NCBI RefSeq assembly: GCF_001279775.1
Contig: NZ_LGDG01000156.1
Span: 130,395 to 194,394 of the forward strand
Direction: 5' to 3'
DNA: 64,000 nucleotides
From: Streptomyces sp. MMG1533
GTDB lineage: Bacteria; Actinomycetota; Actinomycetes; Streptomycetales; Streptomycetaceae
The position numbers and the translations under genes were made by a program. Positions 1 to 8,862 of this stretch are shown one piece after another. Positions within the stretch are counted from its first letter, which is position 1, and every line of letters starts with the position of its first letter. The notes under the pieces are model-generated. The model was given only the letters and a program-made list of their open reading frames with translations, was not told the origin of the DNA and made no database searches.

Positions 1-1166
1 GTGTAGAGGTCGGACGCCACGGACGGGCCGACCTCCGCGACCTCCGGCGCCTGGTAGCCCACCGTGCCGTAGATGGCCGACTCGTCGTCGTCCATCCTGC
101 GCACCGCGCCCATGTCGATCAGCTTGAGCTGGTCCTCGGTCTGGATCGCGTTGTCGACCTTGAAGTCGCAGTACAGCAGGTTGCGGCTGTGCAGATGCCC
201 GAGGGCGTCGAGCGCCTCGATGCCGTACGCGCACGCCTGCTCCACCGGCAGCGGGTCCCGCTTGCCCGTGGGCGTCCGGCGGTCGTTGGCGATCTCCTTG
301 AGGGACTTTCCGCCGACGTACTCCATGACGATGTAGCCGTCGAGTGAGCCGGTGCGCTGGTCGAGGTGCTCCACGAAGTTGTAGATCCGCACGATGTTGG
401 AGTGCTCGATCTCCGCGAGGAAGCGCCGCTCGGAGATCGCCGCCGCCATCGCGTCCTGGTCGCCCGTGTCCAGCAGGCCCTTCAGCACCACCCAGCGGTC
501 GGACACGGCCCGGTCCACGGCGAGGTAGACCCAGCCGAGGCCGCCGTGCGCCAGACAGCCCGCGACCTCGTACTGGCCGTGCACGACGTCACCGGCCTTC
601 AGCTTCGGGACGAAGGAGTACGGGTGGCCGCACTTCGTGCAGAACCCCTCCGTGCGCCCCGGCCGGTCGCCGCGCGAGCGCCCCACCGGCGCCCCGCAGT
701 CGGAGCGCGAGCAGAACCGCTTGCGCTCCGGCACCTCGGGGTTGTCCAGGACCATCGCACGCGGGTCGGGCCGCGGCACGCCCGGCACCTCGACCAGGCC
801 CGCGCCCAGCCGGCCCCGGGAGGAGGACCCGGCGCTGGAACCGGAGCTGCGCACCGACACCGAGCGGCCCGTGGACCGTCCCGACACCGAGCGCGACAGC
901 CGTCCCGACACCGAGCGCCGCGACTTCGACGACTGCGAGGACGTACGCGAACTGGCGCGGCTGCCGGAGCGGGAACTGCCGCTGCCGGAAGACCCCCTGG
1001 AGCCTCTGCCGCCGGCCGTGATCCCGGTGGGCGGCGAGCCGACCATGCCGGTCGTGGAGACGACCGGGGCGAGACCGCAGGTGTCGCAGTACAGCTCGCC
1101 GCCGCCCACGTCCTCGTACATGCCCTCGCAGTCGGGCCGCTGGCAGGGCTGTTGTGCCTGACTCAC
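1..1166 (-). CDS. pknG: PknG-like serine/threonine protein kinase, 3' part outside window
   Basis: Soluble Ser/Thr kinase of the PknG type, cut by the left window edge. I chose GTG at 1166, 22 nt after the upstream stop. The N-terminus carries two Cys pairs (C8/C13 and C27/C30), then a Ser/Arg-rich linker, a second Cys group (CSRSDC and CTKC), then the kinase domain. This recalls the rubredoxin-like N-terminus of mycobacterial PknG. Visible kinase motifs are GLGWVYLA (glycine loop), WVVLKG (ATP lysine), YCDFKVDN (catalytic loop) and KLIDMGA in place of DFG, the last typical of PknG. The TPR region expected downstream lies outside. It is the last visible gene of an operon with GlnX and GlnH homologues, so control of nitrogen/glutamate metabolism by extracellular amino acids is the likely role (known in mycobacteria, inferred here). 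Confidence 0.85.
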   Translation of the reverse strand, partial: MSQAQQPCQRPDCEGMYEDVGGGELYCDTCGLAPVVSTTGMVGSPPTGITAGGRGSRGSSGSGSSRSGSRASSRTSSQSSKSRRSVSGRLSRSVSGRSTGRSVSVRSSGSSAGSSSRGRLGAGLVEVPGVPRPDPRAMVLDNPEVPERKRFCSRSDCGAPVGRSRGDRPGRTEGFCTKCGHPYSFVPKLKAGDVVHGQYEVAGCLAHGGLGWVYLAVDRAVSDRWVVLKGLLDTGDQDAMAAAISERRFLAEIEHSNIVRIYNFVEHLDQRTGSLDGYIVMEYVGGKSLKEIANDRRTPTGKRDPLPVEQACAYGIEALDALGHLHSRNLLYCDFKVDNAIQTEDQLKLIDMGAVRRMDDDESAIYGTVGYQAPEVAEVGPSVASDLY

Positions 1167-1188
1167 GACGCTGTCCCCCTTTTGTCGC

Positions 1189-2520
1189 TCACGCTCCGGG
1201 CCCCCTACGGTCCTCTGGCCCGTTCTGCTCCGGCACCCGCGGGGCGGCGAGCAGTTCGGCGGCCGCGTGCTGGTAGCGCAGCACGGCCTGTTCGGCGACG
1301 CGCAGGTCGCAGGGCGCGCTCCACAGCATGCGGCGCGCCGCGTCGTACCGCTCCACCAGGAACGAGTCCTCCGCGAGGCCGTGCCGGGCGACCTTCGCCT
1401 TGTACGCGTCGAGGCGGCCGCGCAGCTCCGCGCGGACCGCCAGGGGCGCGGTGACCGCGGTCAACGACTCGCGGGCGCGCAGCAGTTCGTCCTCCGCCTT
1501 CTGCTCCAGGGACTCCAGGAGCGGGGAGAGGCGGTGCCACTGGGCGTGTCTGCGGTAATCGGCGGCCGTCGCCAGCTGCTCCTGCAGCACGGTCGGCGGG
1601 CCGCTGACCACCGGCACCTCCGTGGCGGCGATCTTCGCGAGGACCTCGCCGCGCGCGATGCGAGCCTCGGCGAGCGTGCGGTCCGCGCGGGACAGTACGT
1701 CCCGCAGTCTGACGAGCCGGGTCTCCGCGTCCTGCCGGACCGTCAGCACCGCGTCGATCTCCCGGCGCACGTCCTCCAGGGCGCGCGCCTCACGGTCGTA
1801 CACCGTGGTGTCGGGCCTGCCGCCGCCGGGTGCCGAACTCCCCGGCGTCGGAACCCAGAACGCCAGGGGGTCGGACACCACCTGCTCGCGCAGGTTCGTC
1901 AGGGTGCGCGTGATGCGCTCGAGGTCGTCGCCCGCCGGGTGCTCTCCGGGGCGTACGCCGACGGAGTGGGCGAGCCGGCGGGTGCGCTGGAGCTCCGCGG
2001 CCAGTAGATCGATCCGGGCGGGCAGCGCCGACCACACGGCGTCGGCGGCGACGACCATGTCCAGGGAGGTCGCGTACAGCTCGTTCATCCGGTCCACGAG
2101 CGTGACCAACGAGAACCGCTCGCTGAGCTTGCTCGAACCGCCGTGCAGGGTCGGTGCGTTGGCCGTCGCAGTGGCGGACCCCGCGACCGTGACGGAGTCG
2201 CCGCGCAGCAGCTCGGTCAGCTCCACCAGGTCCTCGCGGCTGGACCAGCGGCGGCGGGCGCGGATGTCCCGGGCGGAGCGCAACGCGTCGGTGTAGGCGT
2301 CGAAGTACGCCCACAGCAGGGTGATCGACGCCTCCGCCGCCTGCCAGCGCTCCTTGGTGACGCCGGTGAGCTGGGCGCCTTCGAGGAGTCTGCGGCCCGC
2401 GTGGTCCTGCAGGGCGAGGAGCGAGGTCTCGATGGCCTCGTGCTCCGCGCCGAGCCGCGCCAGCGCACGGTCCACCTCGTCCCGGTCCATCACCGGCCCG
2501 GCGGGGTCCGTGACGCCCAT
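1189..2520 (-). CDS. Uncharacterised helical protein of the pknG operon
   Basis: A 443-residue soluble protein that I cannot assign to a named family. It has no signal peptide or membrane segment. It is Ala/Arg/Glu/Leu-rich and reads as long helices throughout (for example residues 15-100 and 240-400), suggesting a coiled-coil or helical-bundle scaffold. The ATG start at 2520 has GAGGTG about five nt upstream. It lies between glnH and pknG, with 76 nt before it and only 22 nt after it, so it is co-transcribed with the kinase. The mycobacterial operon as I recall it has glnX, glnH and pknG only, so this gene may be an added cytoplasmic component or kinase partner (inference). Confidence 0.7.
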   Translation of the reverse strand: MGVTDPAGPVMDRDEVDRALARLGAEHEAIETSLLALQDHAGRRLLEGAQLTGVTKERWQAAEASITLLWAYFDAYTDALRSARDIRARRRWSSREDLVELTELLRGDSVTVAGSATATANAPTLHGGSSKLSERFSLVTLVDRMNELYATSLDMVVAADAVWSALPARIDLLAAELQRTRRLAHSVGVRPGEHPAGDDLERITRTLTNLREQVVSDPLAFWVPTPGSSAPGGGRPDTTVYDREARALEDVRREIDAVLTVRQDAETRLVRLRDVLSRADRTLAEARIARGEVLAKIAATEVPVVSGPPTVLQEQLATAADYRRHAQWHRLSPLLESLEQKAEDELLRARESLTAVTAPLAVRAELRGRLDAYKAKVARHGLAEDSFLVERYDAARRMLWSAPCDLRVAEQAVLRYQHAAAELLAAPRVPEQNGPEDRRGPGA

Positions 2521-2596
2521 CGATCACCTCTCGCTGCGTTGTGTGCCGTCAGTCGGTCGTCTCAATGGTCCGTGGCAGCCGGTCGTTGTTGATCCG

Positions 2597-3691
2597 TCAG
2601 CTCTTGCGCAGGTACTCCGCCGGCGTCGGCGGCTCCGACGTCTTCGCATCCTTGCCCAGTGTCGCCGAAAGCCACCTGTCGTACGACGCCTGCCAGCCGT
2701 TCGCGGTGTCCTCGCGGTAGTCCACGAGAACCTGGTTGACCCGGCGTACCAGATCGTCGGCGTCCTTCTTCATCGCCACGCCGTAGTACTCGGCGGTGAA
2801 GGGGTCGCCCTTCAGCTCGACCGTCGGGTCCTGCGCGGCCTGGCTCGCGGCGAGCGCGCCGTCGGTCACCACGGCGTCCACCTCGCCGAGTTGGAGCCGC
2901 ACCAGGCAGTCGAGCTGGTTGGGGACGGTGGTCTTCAGGTCGGCGGAGGAGACGAGGTCGCCCGCCGTCTTGTCGTTGACCAGCTTGGTGTTGGCGGTGG
3001 AGCCCTTCGCCGTGCAGATCCGCTGCTTGGCGAGCGAGCCGTCGTACCCCGTGATCGTCGAGGACTTGGGCGCCAGCACCTGCTGGCCGGTCTTGAAGTA
3101 CGGCGCGGAGAAGGCGACATCGGCCAGGCGCTTGCAGTTGATCGTCATCGTACGGACGACCATGTCGACCCGGCCGTCCTGGATCGCCGGGATGCGCTGG
3201 TCGGTGGGGATCGCCTTGAACTGGACCGCGTTCGGGTCGCCGAGTATGTCCTGGGCGATGCGGTGGACCAGGTCGATGTCGAAGCCCTCGAGCGCCGCGT
3301 CCTCGCCGCTGTTGGGGTCGCGGTAGCCCCAGCGGTAGCTGTTCTGGTCGACACCGACGATCAGCTTGCGCTTCTCGCCCTCACGGCTCTTGATCTTTGC
3401 GATGGTCGTGCCGTCCGCGCTCGACGGGGACAGGGTCTGCTTCTCCGGGGCCTTCTCCATCTCGGCCGTGGTGCAGCCCCCTTCGGCGCGGACCTGGCTG
3501 CCGTACGCGAGGCCGGCGCCGCTCGTGCCCGTGCTGCCGTCGGCCCCCGACTGGGTCAGCGGCAGCAGCAGCGCGAACGTCAACGCCAGGGCGCAGACGA
3601 CCGCCATCGCACCCACACCGCCCCAGCCCTTCAGGCCGGTCCGCAGACGTCGCCCTCGCATCCACCGCCGCATCGTCAGGCCCCCTCTCAC
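2597..3691 (-). CDS. glnH: GlnH-like extracytoplasmic amino-acid-binding protein
   Basis: Family-3 solute-binding protein of 364 residues. A basic N-terminus is followed by a hydrophobic segment (about residues 25-48) with no clear lipobox, so it is secreted or anchored by its uncleaved signal. The binding fold shows KLIVGVDQNSYRWG, EGFDIDLVHRIA, FKAIPTDQRIPAIQDGRVDMVV and a late GEVDAVVTDGALA, all typical of glutamate/glutamine/aspartate binders. GTG at 3691 overlaps the glnX stop by 4 nt; an ATG at 3673 behind GAGGGGG is an equally good start. No ABC permease or ATPase is adjacent, which fits a sensing rather than transport role: handing ligand occupancy to GlnX and on to PknG. Confidence 0.8.
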   Translation of the reverse strand: MRGGLTMRRWMRGRRLRTGLKGWGGVGAMAVVCALALTFALLLPLTQSGADGSTGTSGAGLAYGSQVRAEGGCTTAEMEKAPEKQTLSPSSADGTTIAKIKSREGEKRKLIVGVDQNSYRWGYRDPNSGEDAALEGFDIDLVHRIAQDILGDPNAVQFKAIPTDQRIPAIQDGRVDMVVRTMTINCKRLADVAFSAPYFKTGQQVLAPKSSTITGYDGSLAKQRICTAKGSTANTKLVNDKTAGDLVSSADLKTTVPNQLDCLVRLQLGEVDAVVTDGALAASQAAQDPTVELKGDPFTAEYYGVAMKKDADDLVRRVNQVLVDYREDTANGWQASYDRWLSATLGKDAKTSEPPTPAEYLRKS

Positions 3692-5178
3692 CGGTACTCC
3701 GACAGCCTGCGGCCGATTCCCAGTACGGCGCCGGCCGCGCCCAGGACCGCGAGGACGGCCGCGCCCACCGTCAGCCCGGTCATCGCGTCCAGGCCGTCAC
3801 CGGCCGCCTGTTCGAACTCGGCGTTCTCGTGGTCGAGCGCTATGGCGAGATTCTTGTCGACACTGTCGAAGCACTCGCCGGTCGCGCCCTTGGCACCGAT
3901 CACCCTGTCCAGCGCGGCCTGGTAGTTGCCGTTCTCGTCCTCGGTGCGGGCCGCCGTGTGGCGCTTCTTCCACTCGGTCATGTTGCCGACGGCCGCGGTG
4001 ACCGGCTGCTCGCCCGTCTTGTCGTCGGCGAGCTTCTCGGCCATGGCCAGGCCCTTGCCGAGGGTGTCCATCTCCTCGCCGAAGTCGTAGTCGTAGGCGT
4101 CGTACGTCTTGTCGCCCACCTCGACGGTCTCGGCGCCGCGGGCCACCAGCGTCAGGTTCTCGTTGCCCCGCGCCTTCAGGGAGGCGATGCGGGCGTCGTG
4201 CAGGACGTTCAGCGAGCGGACCCCGTGGTCGTAGGAGTCGTCGAGGGCCGCGCGCGCGACGCTGTGGCCGACCACCAGCCAGAGCAGGACCACGGTGGCG
4301 GTCGCGGTGGCCGCGACCAGGCCGTGGTTCAGAACCCGGTTCGTGCGCCGGTAGTTGCGGTGCTGGGCCCAGGCGAGCGCGGCCAGCGCGAGGACACCGA
4401 GGCCGATCGCCGCCCACGGGTAGGGCGTGGCGTCGGCGTAGTCGGCGCGCAGGCGCTGGTTCTCCTTCTTGTAGAGGTCCTCGGCCGCCGGGAGCATCTG
4501 CTCCTGCATCTTCTCGTTGGCGTACCGCAGATAGGCGCCGCCGACCGGGAAGCCCTGCCGGTTGTACGTCCGGGCCCGCTCGACCAGGCCCTTGTACTCG
4601 GGCAGCAGCTTGTTCAGCCTGGCCACGGTCGCCGCGGACGGCGAGTCGGGGTCGGAGTTGGCCGCGGCCTGGACCAGTCCCTCGGCGGCGGCGTCGATGT
4701 CCTTCTCGTACCGGTCGCGGGTGGCGGCCGTCTCCTGGCCGCCGGCCAGGAAGCCACTGGAGGCGGCGGTGTTGGCGTCGGCGAGCGAGCGGTAGATGTC
4801 GGCCGCGGCGGAGCTGAGCGGCTGGCTGTTGTTCAGCACGTCGTCGGCGGCGGTCGACCGGTCGGCCATCTGCCAGGCGGTGACCGCGCCGAACGCGACG
4901 ACGAGCAGCGCGAGGACGGCGCCGATGATGCGCAGCCGGCCCGGTTCGGTGGTGGCGGCGGCACGCAGCCGGTCGGCGCCCTCGGCGAAGGCGGTACGGC
5001 GGGGCTGTTCGGGCGGGGTGGGGGGAACGGCCCGGCCCGGACTTCCGTTCCGGGCAGGGTTGCCGTGCTGCGTCGACGGCACGGGCCCGTCCGGCTGCGG
5101 CTGCGGCGGAACTGCCGGCATCGTGGGCACACCGGACCCCGGTGGTGGTGCCGCGCTGCTTTTCGGCGGGTGTGTCAC
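3688..5178 (-). CDS. glnX: GlnX-like four-helix membrane sensor
   Basis: A 496-residue membrane protein with a Pro-rich cytoplasmic N-terminus (residues 1-75), then four hydrophobic segments near residues 85-105, 260-277, 295-318 and 465-488. These enclose two extracytoplasmic helical loops rich in acidic and Ala residues, resembling sensor four-helix bundles. GTG at 5178 has GGGGAGG six nt upstream. It is the first gene of the operon, and its TGA overlaps the glnH GTG. The arrangement matches mycobacterial GlnX, which is proposed to relay GlnH ligand binding across the membrane to PknG. The topology is seen in the sequence. The role is inferred from operon context. Confidence 0.75.
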   Translation of the reverse strand: MTHPPKSSAAPPPGSGVPTMPAVPPQPQPDGPVPSTQHGNPARNGSPGRAVPPTPPEQPRRTAFAEGADRLRAAATTEPGRLRIIGAVLALLVVAFGAVTAWQMADRSTAADDVLNNSQPLSSAAADIYRSLADANTAASSGFLAGGQETAATRDRYEKDIDAAAEGLVQAAANSDPDSPSAATVARLNKLLPEYKGLVERARTYNRQGFPVGGAYLRYANEKMQEQMLPAAEDLYKKENQRLRADYADATPYPWAAIGLGVLALAALAWAQHRNYRRTNRVLNHGLVAATATATVVLLWLVVGHSVARAALDDSYDHGVRSLNVLHDARIASLKARGNENLTLVARGAETVEVGDKTYDAYDYDFGEEMDTLGKGLAMAEKLADDKTGEQPVTAAVGNMTEWKKRHTAARTEDENGNYQAALDRVIGAKGATGECFDSVDKNLAIALDHENAEFEQAAGDGLDAMTGLTVGAAVLAVLGAAGAVLGIGRRLSEYR

Positions 5179-5211
5179 TGTTGACCTCCCCCATGGTCAT
5201 CCGTCGCCGCA

Positions 5212-5240
5212 AGTATCACTGTGTGTGCTCCGGCGGTCCA
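5212..5240 (-). promoter_or_regulatory. Predicted sigma70-type promoter of the glnX operon
   Basis: On the minus strand TGGACC (5240-5235) is followed after 17 nt by GATACT (5217-5212), giving a start of transcription about 27 nt before the glnX GTG. It is the only good -35/-10 pair in this intergenic stretch. Confidence 0.5.
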
Positions 5241-5335
5241 GCCGCGCCCCCGCACGACCCCCTGCCCATGAATACGCCGGCGGAATCGGTTCGGTTCCCC
5301 CGGAGACCAGCGGGGCGTGCGCCGGTGCGGGCACC

Positions 5336-5567
5336 TGCTGGGGGCTCCGCCCCCGGACCCCCGGCCTGTGCCCACCCACCACCCGTCTCGCTCGGATGAA
5401 TGGTCAGCCACCACCCCGGCCCGTCCGGCGTTCGAGGGCGAGGCCCGTTCAGGGCCGAAACGGGGGGCTGGGGGCGGCAGCCCCAGGGGACGCTCGCCTC
5501 TCGACCGACCGAGACGGGTGGCAGGGTGGGCATAGGCCCGGGGGTCTGGGGGGCGGAGCCCCCAGCA
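5336..5567. repeat. Long imperfect inverted repeat in the glnX-csnK gap
   Basis: The 390-nt gap between the glnX start and the csnK stop holds no gene. Two arms of about 40 nt, 5336-5375 and 5526-5567, are near-exact reverse complements of each other (core TGCTGGGGGCTCCGCCCCC, ending in GTGCCCAC). The interior (about 5410-5500) includes CCGTCCGGCGTTCGAGGGCG and a G-rich/C-rich run. I recognise the same wording as a dispersed intergenic repeat common in Streptomyces. It probably folds as a large hairpin ending csn transcription, or is a non-autonomous repeat element. Confidence 0.6.
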
Positions 5568-5570
5568 CGT

Positions 5571-6542
5571 TCACCCCTCGAAGTGCGCCCGCACCCGCGC
5601 CTGCACCTCCACAGAGGCCCCCGCCCGGTCCAGCCCCAGCAGCGCAGCCCCCAGCACCGGACTCGCCGTCACCACCTGCGGCACGGCCTTGGGAGCGCGG
5701 GCCGCCAGCAGCTCACGTACGCCGTCGTCCAGTTGGGGATGACGCGCGGCCAGGACCCCGCCGCCCAGCAGCACCGGCGTCTCCTCCTCCAGCAGGTCCA
5801 GCCGCGTCAACGCCACCGTGGCCATGGTCACCACCTCGTCGGCCAGGCGGTCGACGAGGTCGCGGGCCACCGCGTCGCCCGAGACGGCCGTCGCGAAGAG
5901 GACCGGCGTCAGCTCGTGGCGGCGGGCCGGGCCGACGTGCTCCAGATGCAGGGCTTCGACGAGGGCGTACATGGAGGGCAGCCCGAAGTGGGCCGGGAGG
6001 GTGTGCGCGAGGGCCGTGGCGGGCCCGCGGCCGTCCTCCGCGCGGGAGGCGTGCCACAGGGCCTCCTCGGCGAGACCCCAGCCGCCGCCCCAGTCGCCGG
6101 AGATGCGGCCGAGCGCGGGGAAGCGGGCGGTGCGGCCGTCGGGGCGCATGCCGACGCAGTTGATGCCGGCGCCGCAGACGACCGCGACCCCGCGCGGCTC
6201 GGTGGCGCCGGCGCGCAGTACCGCGAACGTGTCGTTGCGGACCTCCGTACTCGCCCCCCACGCGCGCGCGTGCAGCGCGGCGGCCAACTGTTCCTCCTCG
6301 ACGGGGAAGTCGGCGTTGGCCAGGCACGCCAAGACGTGCTCGACCGACTCGACCCCGGAGGCGGCGAAGGCTCGCCCCACCGCCTCCGCCACCTTGTCCA
6401 CCGCCGCCTCCACGCCCACCACGGGCGGCCGGAACCCGCCGCCGCGGGCCGTGGCGAGGACGGTTCCGTCGGCCGCCACGACCGCGACGTCGGTCTTGCT
6501 GTTGCCCGCGTCGACGGCGAGGACGCTTGCGGTCAGGCCCAC
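5571..6542 (-). CDS. csnK: BadF/BadG-type amino-sugar kinase (CsnK)
   Basis: A 323-residue kinase of the BadF/BadG/BcrA ATPase fold, the group containing N-acetylglucosamine/glucosamine kinases. Phosphate-binding motif DAGNSKTD is at residues 9-16. VVCGAGINCVG and ISGDWGGGWGLAEEALWHASRAEDG are the second phosphate/adenosine region, and ETPVLLGGGVLA is near the end. The GTG start at 6542 overlaps the preceding gene by 10 nt. As last gene of the csn cluster it should phosphorylate glucosamine released from imported chitosan oligosaccharides. The family is clear. Substrate specificity comes from the csnR-K gene order, which matches S. coelicolor. Confidence 0.82.
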   Translation of the reverse strand: MGLTASVLAVDAGNSKTDVAVVAADGTVLATARGGGFRPPVVGVEAAVDKVAEAVGRAFAASGVESVEHVLACLANADFPVEEEQLAAALHARAWGASTEVRNDTFAVLRAGATEPRGVAVVCGAGINCVGMRPDGRTARFPALGRISGDWGGGWGLAEEALWHASRAEDGRGPATALAHTLPAHFGLPSMYALVEALHLEHVGPARRHELTPVLFATAVSGDAVARDLVDRLADEVVTMATVALTRLDLLEEETPVLLGGGVLAARHPQLDDGVRELLAARAPKAVPQVVTASPVLGAALLGLDRAGASVEVQARVRAHFEG

Positions 6543-7852
6543 GCGAGATGCTCCCGGTTGTGTGCGATCAGCTGGTCGGTCAGGGTCTCGGCGTACTCGT
6601 ACTGGCCGACGAGCGGGTGGGCGAGCAGCGCCCGGAACACCCGGTCGCGGCCACCGCGCAGCGCGGCCTCCAGGGCCAGCTCCTCGTACGCCGTCACCTG
6701 TGCCATCAGGCCCGCGTACAGCGGGTCCACGGCCGGCACGGACAGCGGCGTGGCGCCCTTCGCCCCCACCGCCGCCTGCACCTCGATCACCGCGTCGTCC
6801 GGGAGGAACGGCAGCGTGCCCCGGTTGTAGGTGTTCACCACCTGGTAGGGACTGCCGGCCGCCCCTCTCCCACCACCACCCTCGACGGAGGGCCCTTCGG
6901 GCCTGCTTCTTGTATCGCCGAGCAGCCCGGCCGCGAGATCCACCGCCGCCTCCGAGTAGTAGGCGCCGCCCCGCTTGGCGAGGAGCTCCGGCTTCTCGTC
7001 CAGCGCCGGGTCGGCGTACATCTCCAGCAACCGCCGTTCCATCGCTGCCACTTCGGCCGCCCGGGACGGCTTGGTGCGCAGTTCCCGTACGACCTCGTCG
7101 TGCGCGTAGTAGTAGCGCAGGTAGTACGACGGGACCACGCCGAGGCGGTCCAGGAGCGGGCGGGGCAGGTGCAGGTCGGCGGCGATCGTGTCGCCGTACC
7201 GGGACAGGAGCTCGGGCAGGACGTCCTCGCCCTCCGGGCCGCCCAGGCGTACACCCGTTTCCCAGGTGAGGTGGTTCAGGCCCACGTGGTCCAGGTGGAC
7301 CTCGCCGGGCGTGACGCCGAGCATCCGCGCGAACTTCCGCTGGAACCCGATCGCCACGTTGCACAGGCCGACCGCCTTGTGGCCGGCCTGGAGCAGGGCG
7401 CGGGTCACGATCCCGACCGGGTTGGTGAAGTCGATGATCCAGGCGTCGGGGTTGGTACGGCGGACCCGTTCCGCGATGTCGAGGACCACCGGGACCGTAC
7501 GCAGCGCCTTGGCGAGGCCGCCCGCGCCGGTCGTCTCCTGGCCGACGCAGCCGCAGTCCAGGGGCCAGGTCTCGTCCTGCTCGCGGGCCGCCTGGCCGCC
7601 GACGCGGAGCTGGAGGAGGACCGCGTCGGCGCCCTCGATGCCCTCCTCCAGGAGGGAGGTGGTGACGATCCGGCCGGGGTGGTCCTGCCTGGCGAAGATC
7701 CGCCGGGCCAGGCCGCCCACCAGTTCCAGGCGGTCCGCCGCCGGGTCGACCAGGACCAGTTCCTCGATGGGCAGGGTGTCCCGAAGACGGGCGAAGCCGT
7801 CGATGAGTTCGGGTGTGTAGGTCGATCCTCCGCCGACCACGGTGAGTTTCAT
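6533..7852 (-). CDS. csnH: GH4-family glycosidase (6-phospho-beta-glucosidase type), CsnH
   Basis: A 439-residue NAD- and metal-dependent glycosidase of family GH4. The Rossmann start KLTVVGGGSTYTPELIDG binds NAD. Further signatures are IDFTNPVGIVTRALL, VGLCNVAIGFQRKFA, VHLDHVGLNHLTWE and VVNTYNRGTLPFLPDDAVIE. Members hydrolyse phospho- or plain beta-glucosides by a redox mechanism; here the likely substrate is imported glucosamine oligosaccharides. Odd feature: after AAGLLGDT (around residue 312) there is a Gly/Pro/Arg-rich stretch of about 22 residues (6845-6912) that breaks the conserved block before VVNTYN and contains an AGGCCC-GAA-GGGCCT hairpin in the DNA. The frame is kept. The ATG has GAGG nine nt upstream. 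Confidence 0.82.
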   Translation of the reverse strand: MKLTVVGGGSTYTPELIDGFARLRDTLPIEELVLVDPAADRLELVGGLARRIFARQDHPGRIVTTSLLEEGIEGADAVLLQLRVGGQAAREQDETWPLDCGCVGQETTGAGGLAKALRTVPVVLDIAERVRRTNPDAWIIDFTNPVGIVTRALLQAGHKAVGLCNVAIGFQRKFARMLGVTPGEVHLDHVGLNHLTWETGVRLGGPEGEDVLPELLSRYGDTIAADLHLPRPLLDRLGVVPSYYLRYYYAHDEVVRELRTKPSRAAEVAAMERRLLEMYADPALDEKPELLAKRGGAYYSEAAVDLAAGLLGDTRSRPEGPSVEGGGGRGAAGSPYQVVNTYNRGTLPFLPDDAVIEVQAAVGAKGATPLSVPAVDPLYAGLMAQVTAYEELALEAALRGGRDRVFRALLAHPLVGQYEYAETLTDQLIAHNREHLAWA

Positions 7853-7966
7853 TGAGGGATGCCTCGCTTCCGGGCGCCGGGGACGGTGATCATCGGCCGG
7901 GGGTCCGGCCCGCCGCGCAGCGGCAATTGAGGGCTGCGTCCCCCGGGGAGAAGCTGCATGAACGGT

Positions 7967-8860
7967 TCAACCCTTCACTCCGGTGAGCGTGACGCCTTCG
8001 ACGAACGCCTTCTGGGCGAAGAAGAACACGAGGATCACGGGGGCCATGACCAGCACGGTCGCGGCCATGGTGAGGTTCCAGTCGGTGTGGTGCGCTCCCT
8101 TGAAGGACTCCAGGCCGTAACTCAGCGTCCAGGCGCCGGGGTTCTCGGACGCGTAGATCTGGGGGCCGAAGTAGTCGTTCCACGCGTAGAAGAACTGGAA
8201 GAGGGCGACCGCGGCGATGCCCGGCTTGGCCATCGGCAGGACGACCTTCAGCAGCGTGCGCAGGTCGCCGCAGCCGTCCACCTTCGCCGCGTCCAGGTAC
8301 TCGTTCGGGATCGTCGTCAGGAACTGCCGCAGCAGGAAGATGGAGAACGCGTCACCGAACGCCATCGGGATGATCAGCGGCCACAGCGTGCCCGACAGGT
8401 CCAGCTGCTTCGCCCAGAACAGGTACATCGGGATGACGACCACCTGCGGCGGCAGCATCATCATCGAGATCACCAGCATCAGGGACAGATTGCGGCCCCG
8501 GAAGCGGAACTTGGCCAGCGCGTACGCCACCGGGATCGACGAGACGACGGTGAGGATTGTGCCCGCGCCGGCGTACAGCAGCGTGTTCTTCCACCAGGTC
8601 AGGAAGCCGGGCGTGTCGAAGACCTTGGCGTAGTTGCCCCACTCCCAGGTGTGCGGGATCAGATCGCGGCTGAGGGCCTGGGAGTCGCTCATCAGCGAGG
8701 TCAGGAAGACGAACACGAAGGGGAGGGTGAAGAAGAGGGCCGCGGCGACGCCGAGCGAGTGGACCGCGACCCATTCGAGGACGGCCCTGCGGCGGGCCGT
8801 GCGCTCGGCGGGCGAGGCCGGGGCCTTCAACTCCACGGGTTTGTCCAGTACTTGGGTCAT
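7967..8860 (-). CDS. csnG: Carbohydrate ABC transporter permease 2 (CsnG)
   Basis: A 297-residue MalG-type inner-membrane permease with six hydrophobic segments. The EAA motif for ATPase docking is DAAKVDGCGDLRTLLKVVLPMAKPG near residues 190-215. It pairs with the adjacent permease 8863-9831 and the lipoprotein 9831-11162. No ATPase is encoded in the cluster, so a shared MsiK-type multiple-sugar ATPase elsewhere must energise import, as is usual for Streptomyces sugar importers. The gap to the following GH4 gene is 114 nt. Confidence 0.85.
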   Translation of the reverse strand: MTQVLDKPVELKAPASPAERTARRRAVLEWVAVHSLGVAAALFFTLPFVFVFLTSLMSDSQALSRDLIPHTWEWGNYAKVFDTPGFLTWWKNTLLYAGAGTILTVVSSIPVAYALAKFRFRGRNLSLMLVISMMMLPPQVVVIPMYLFWAKQLDLSGTLWPLIIPMAFGDAFSIFLLRQFLTTIPNEYLDAAKVDGCGDLRTLLKVVLPMAKPGIAAVALFQFFYAWNDYFGPQIYASENPGAWTLSYGLESFKGAHHTDWNLTMAATVLVMAPVILVFFFAQKAFVEGVTLTGVKG

Positions 8861-8862
8861 GG

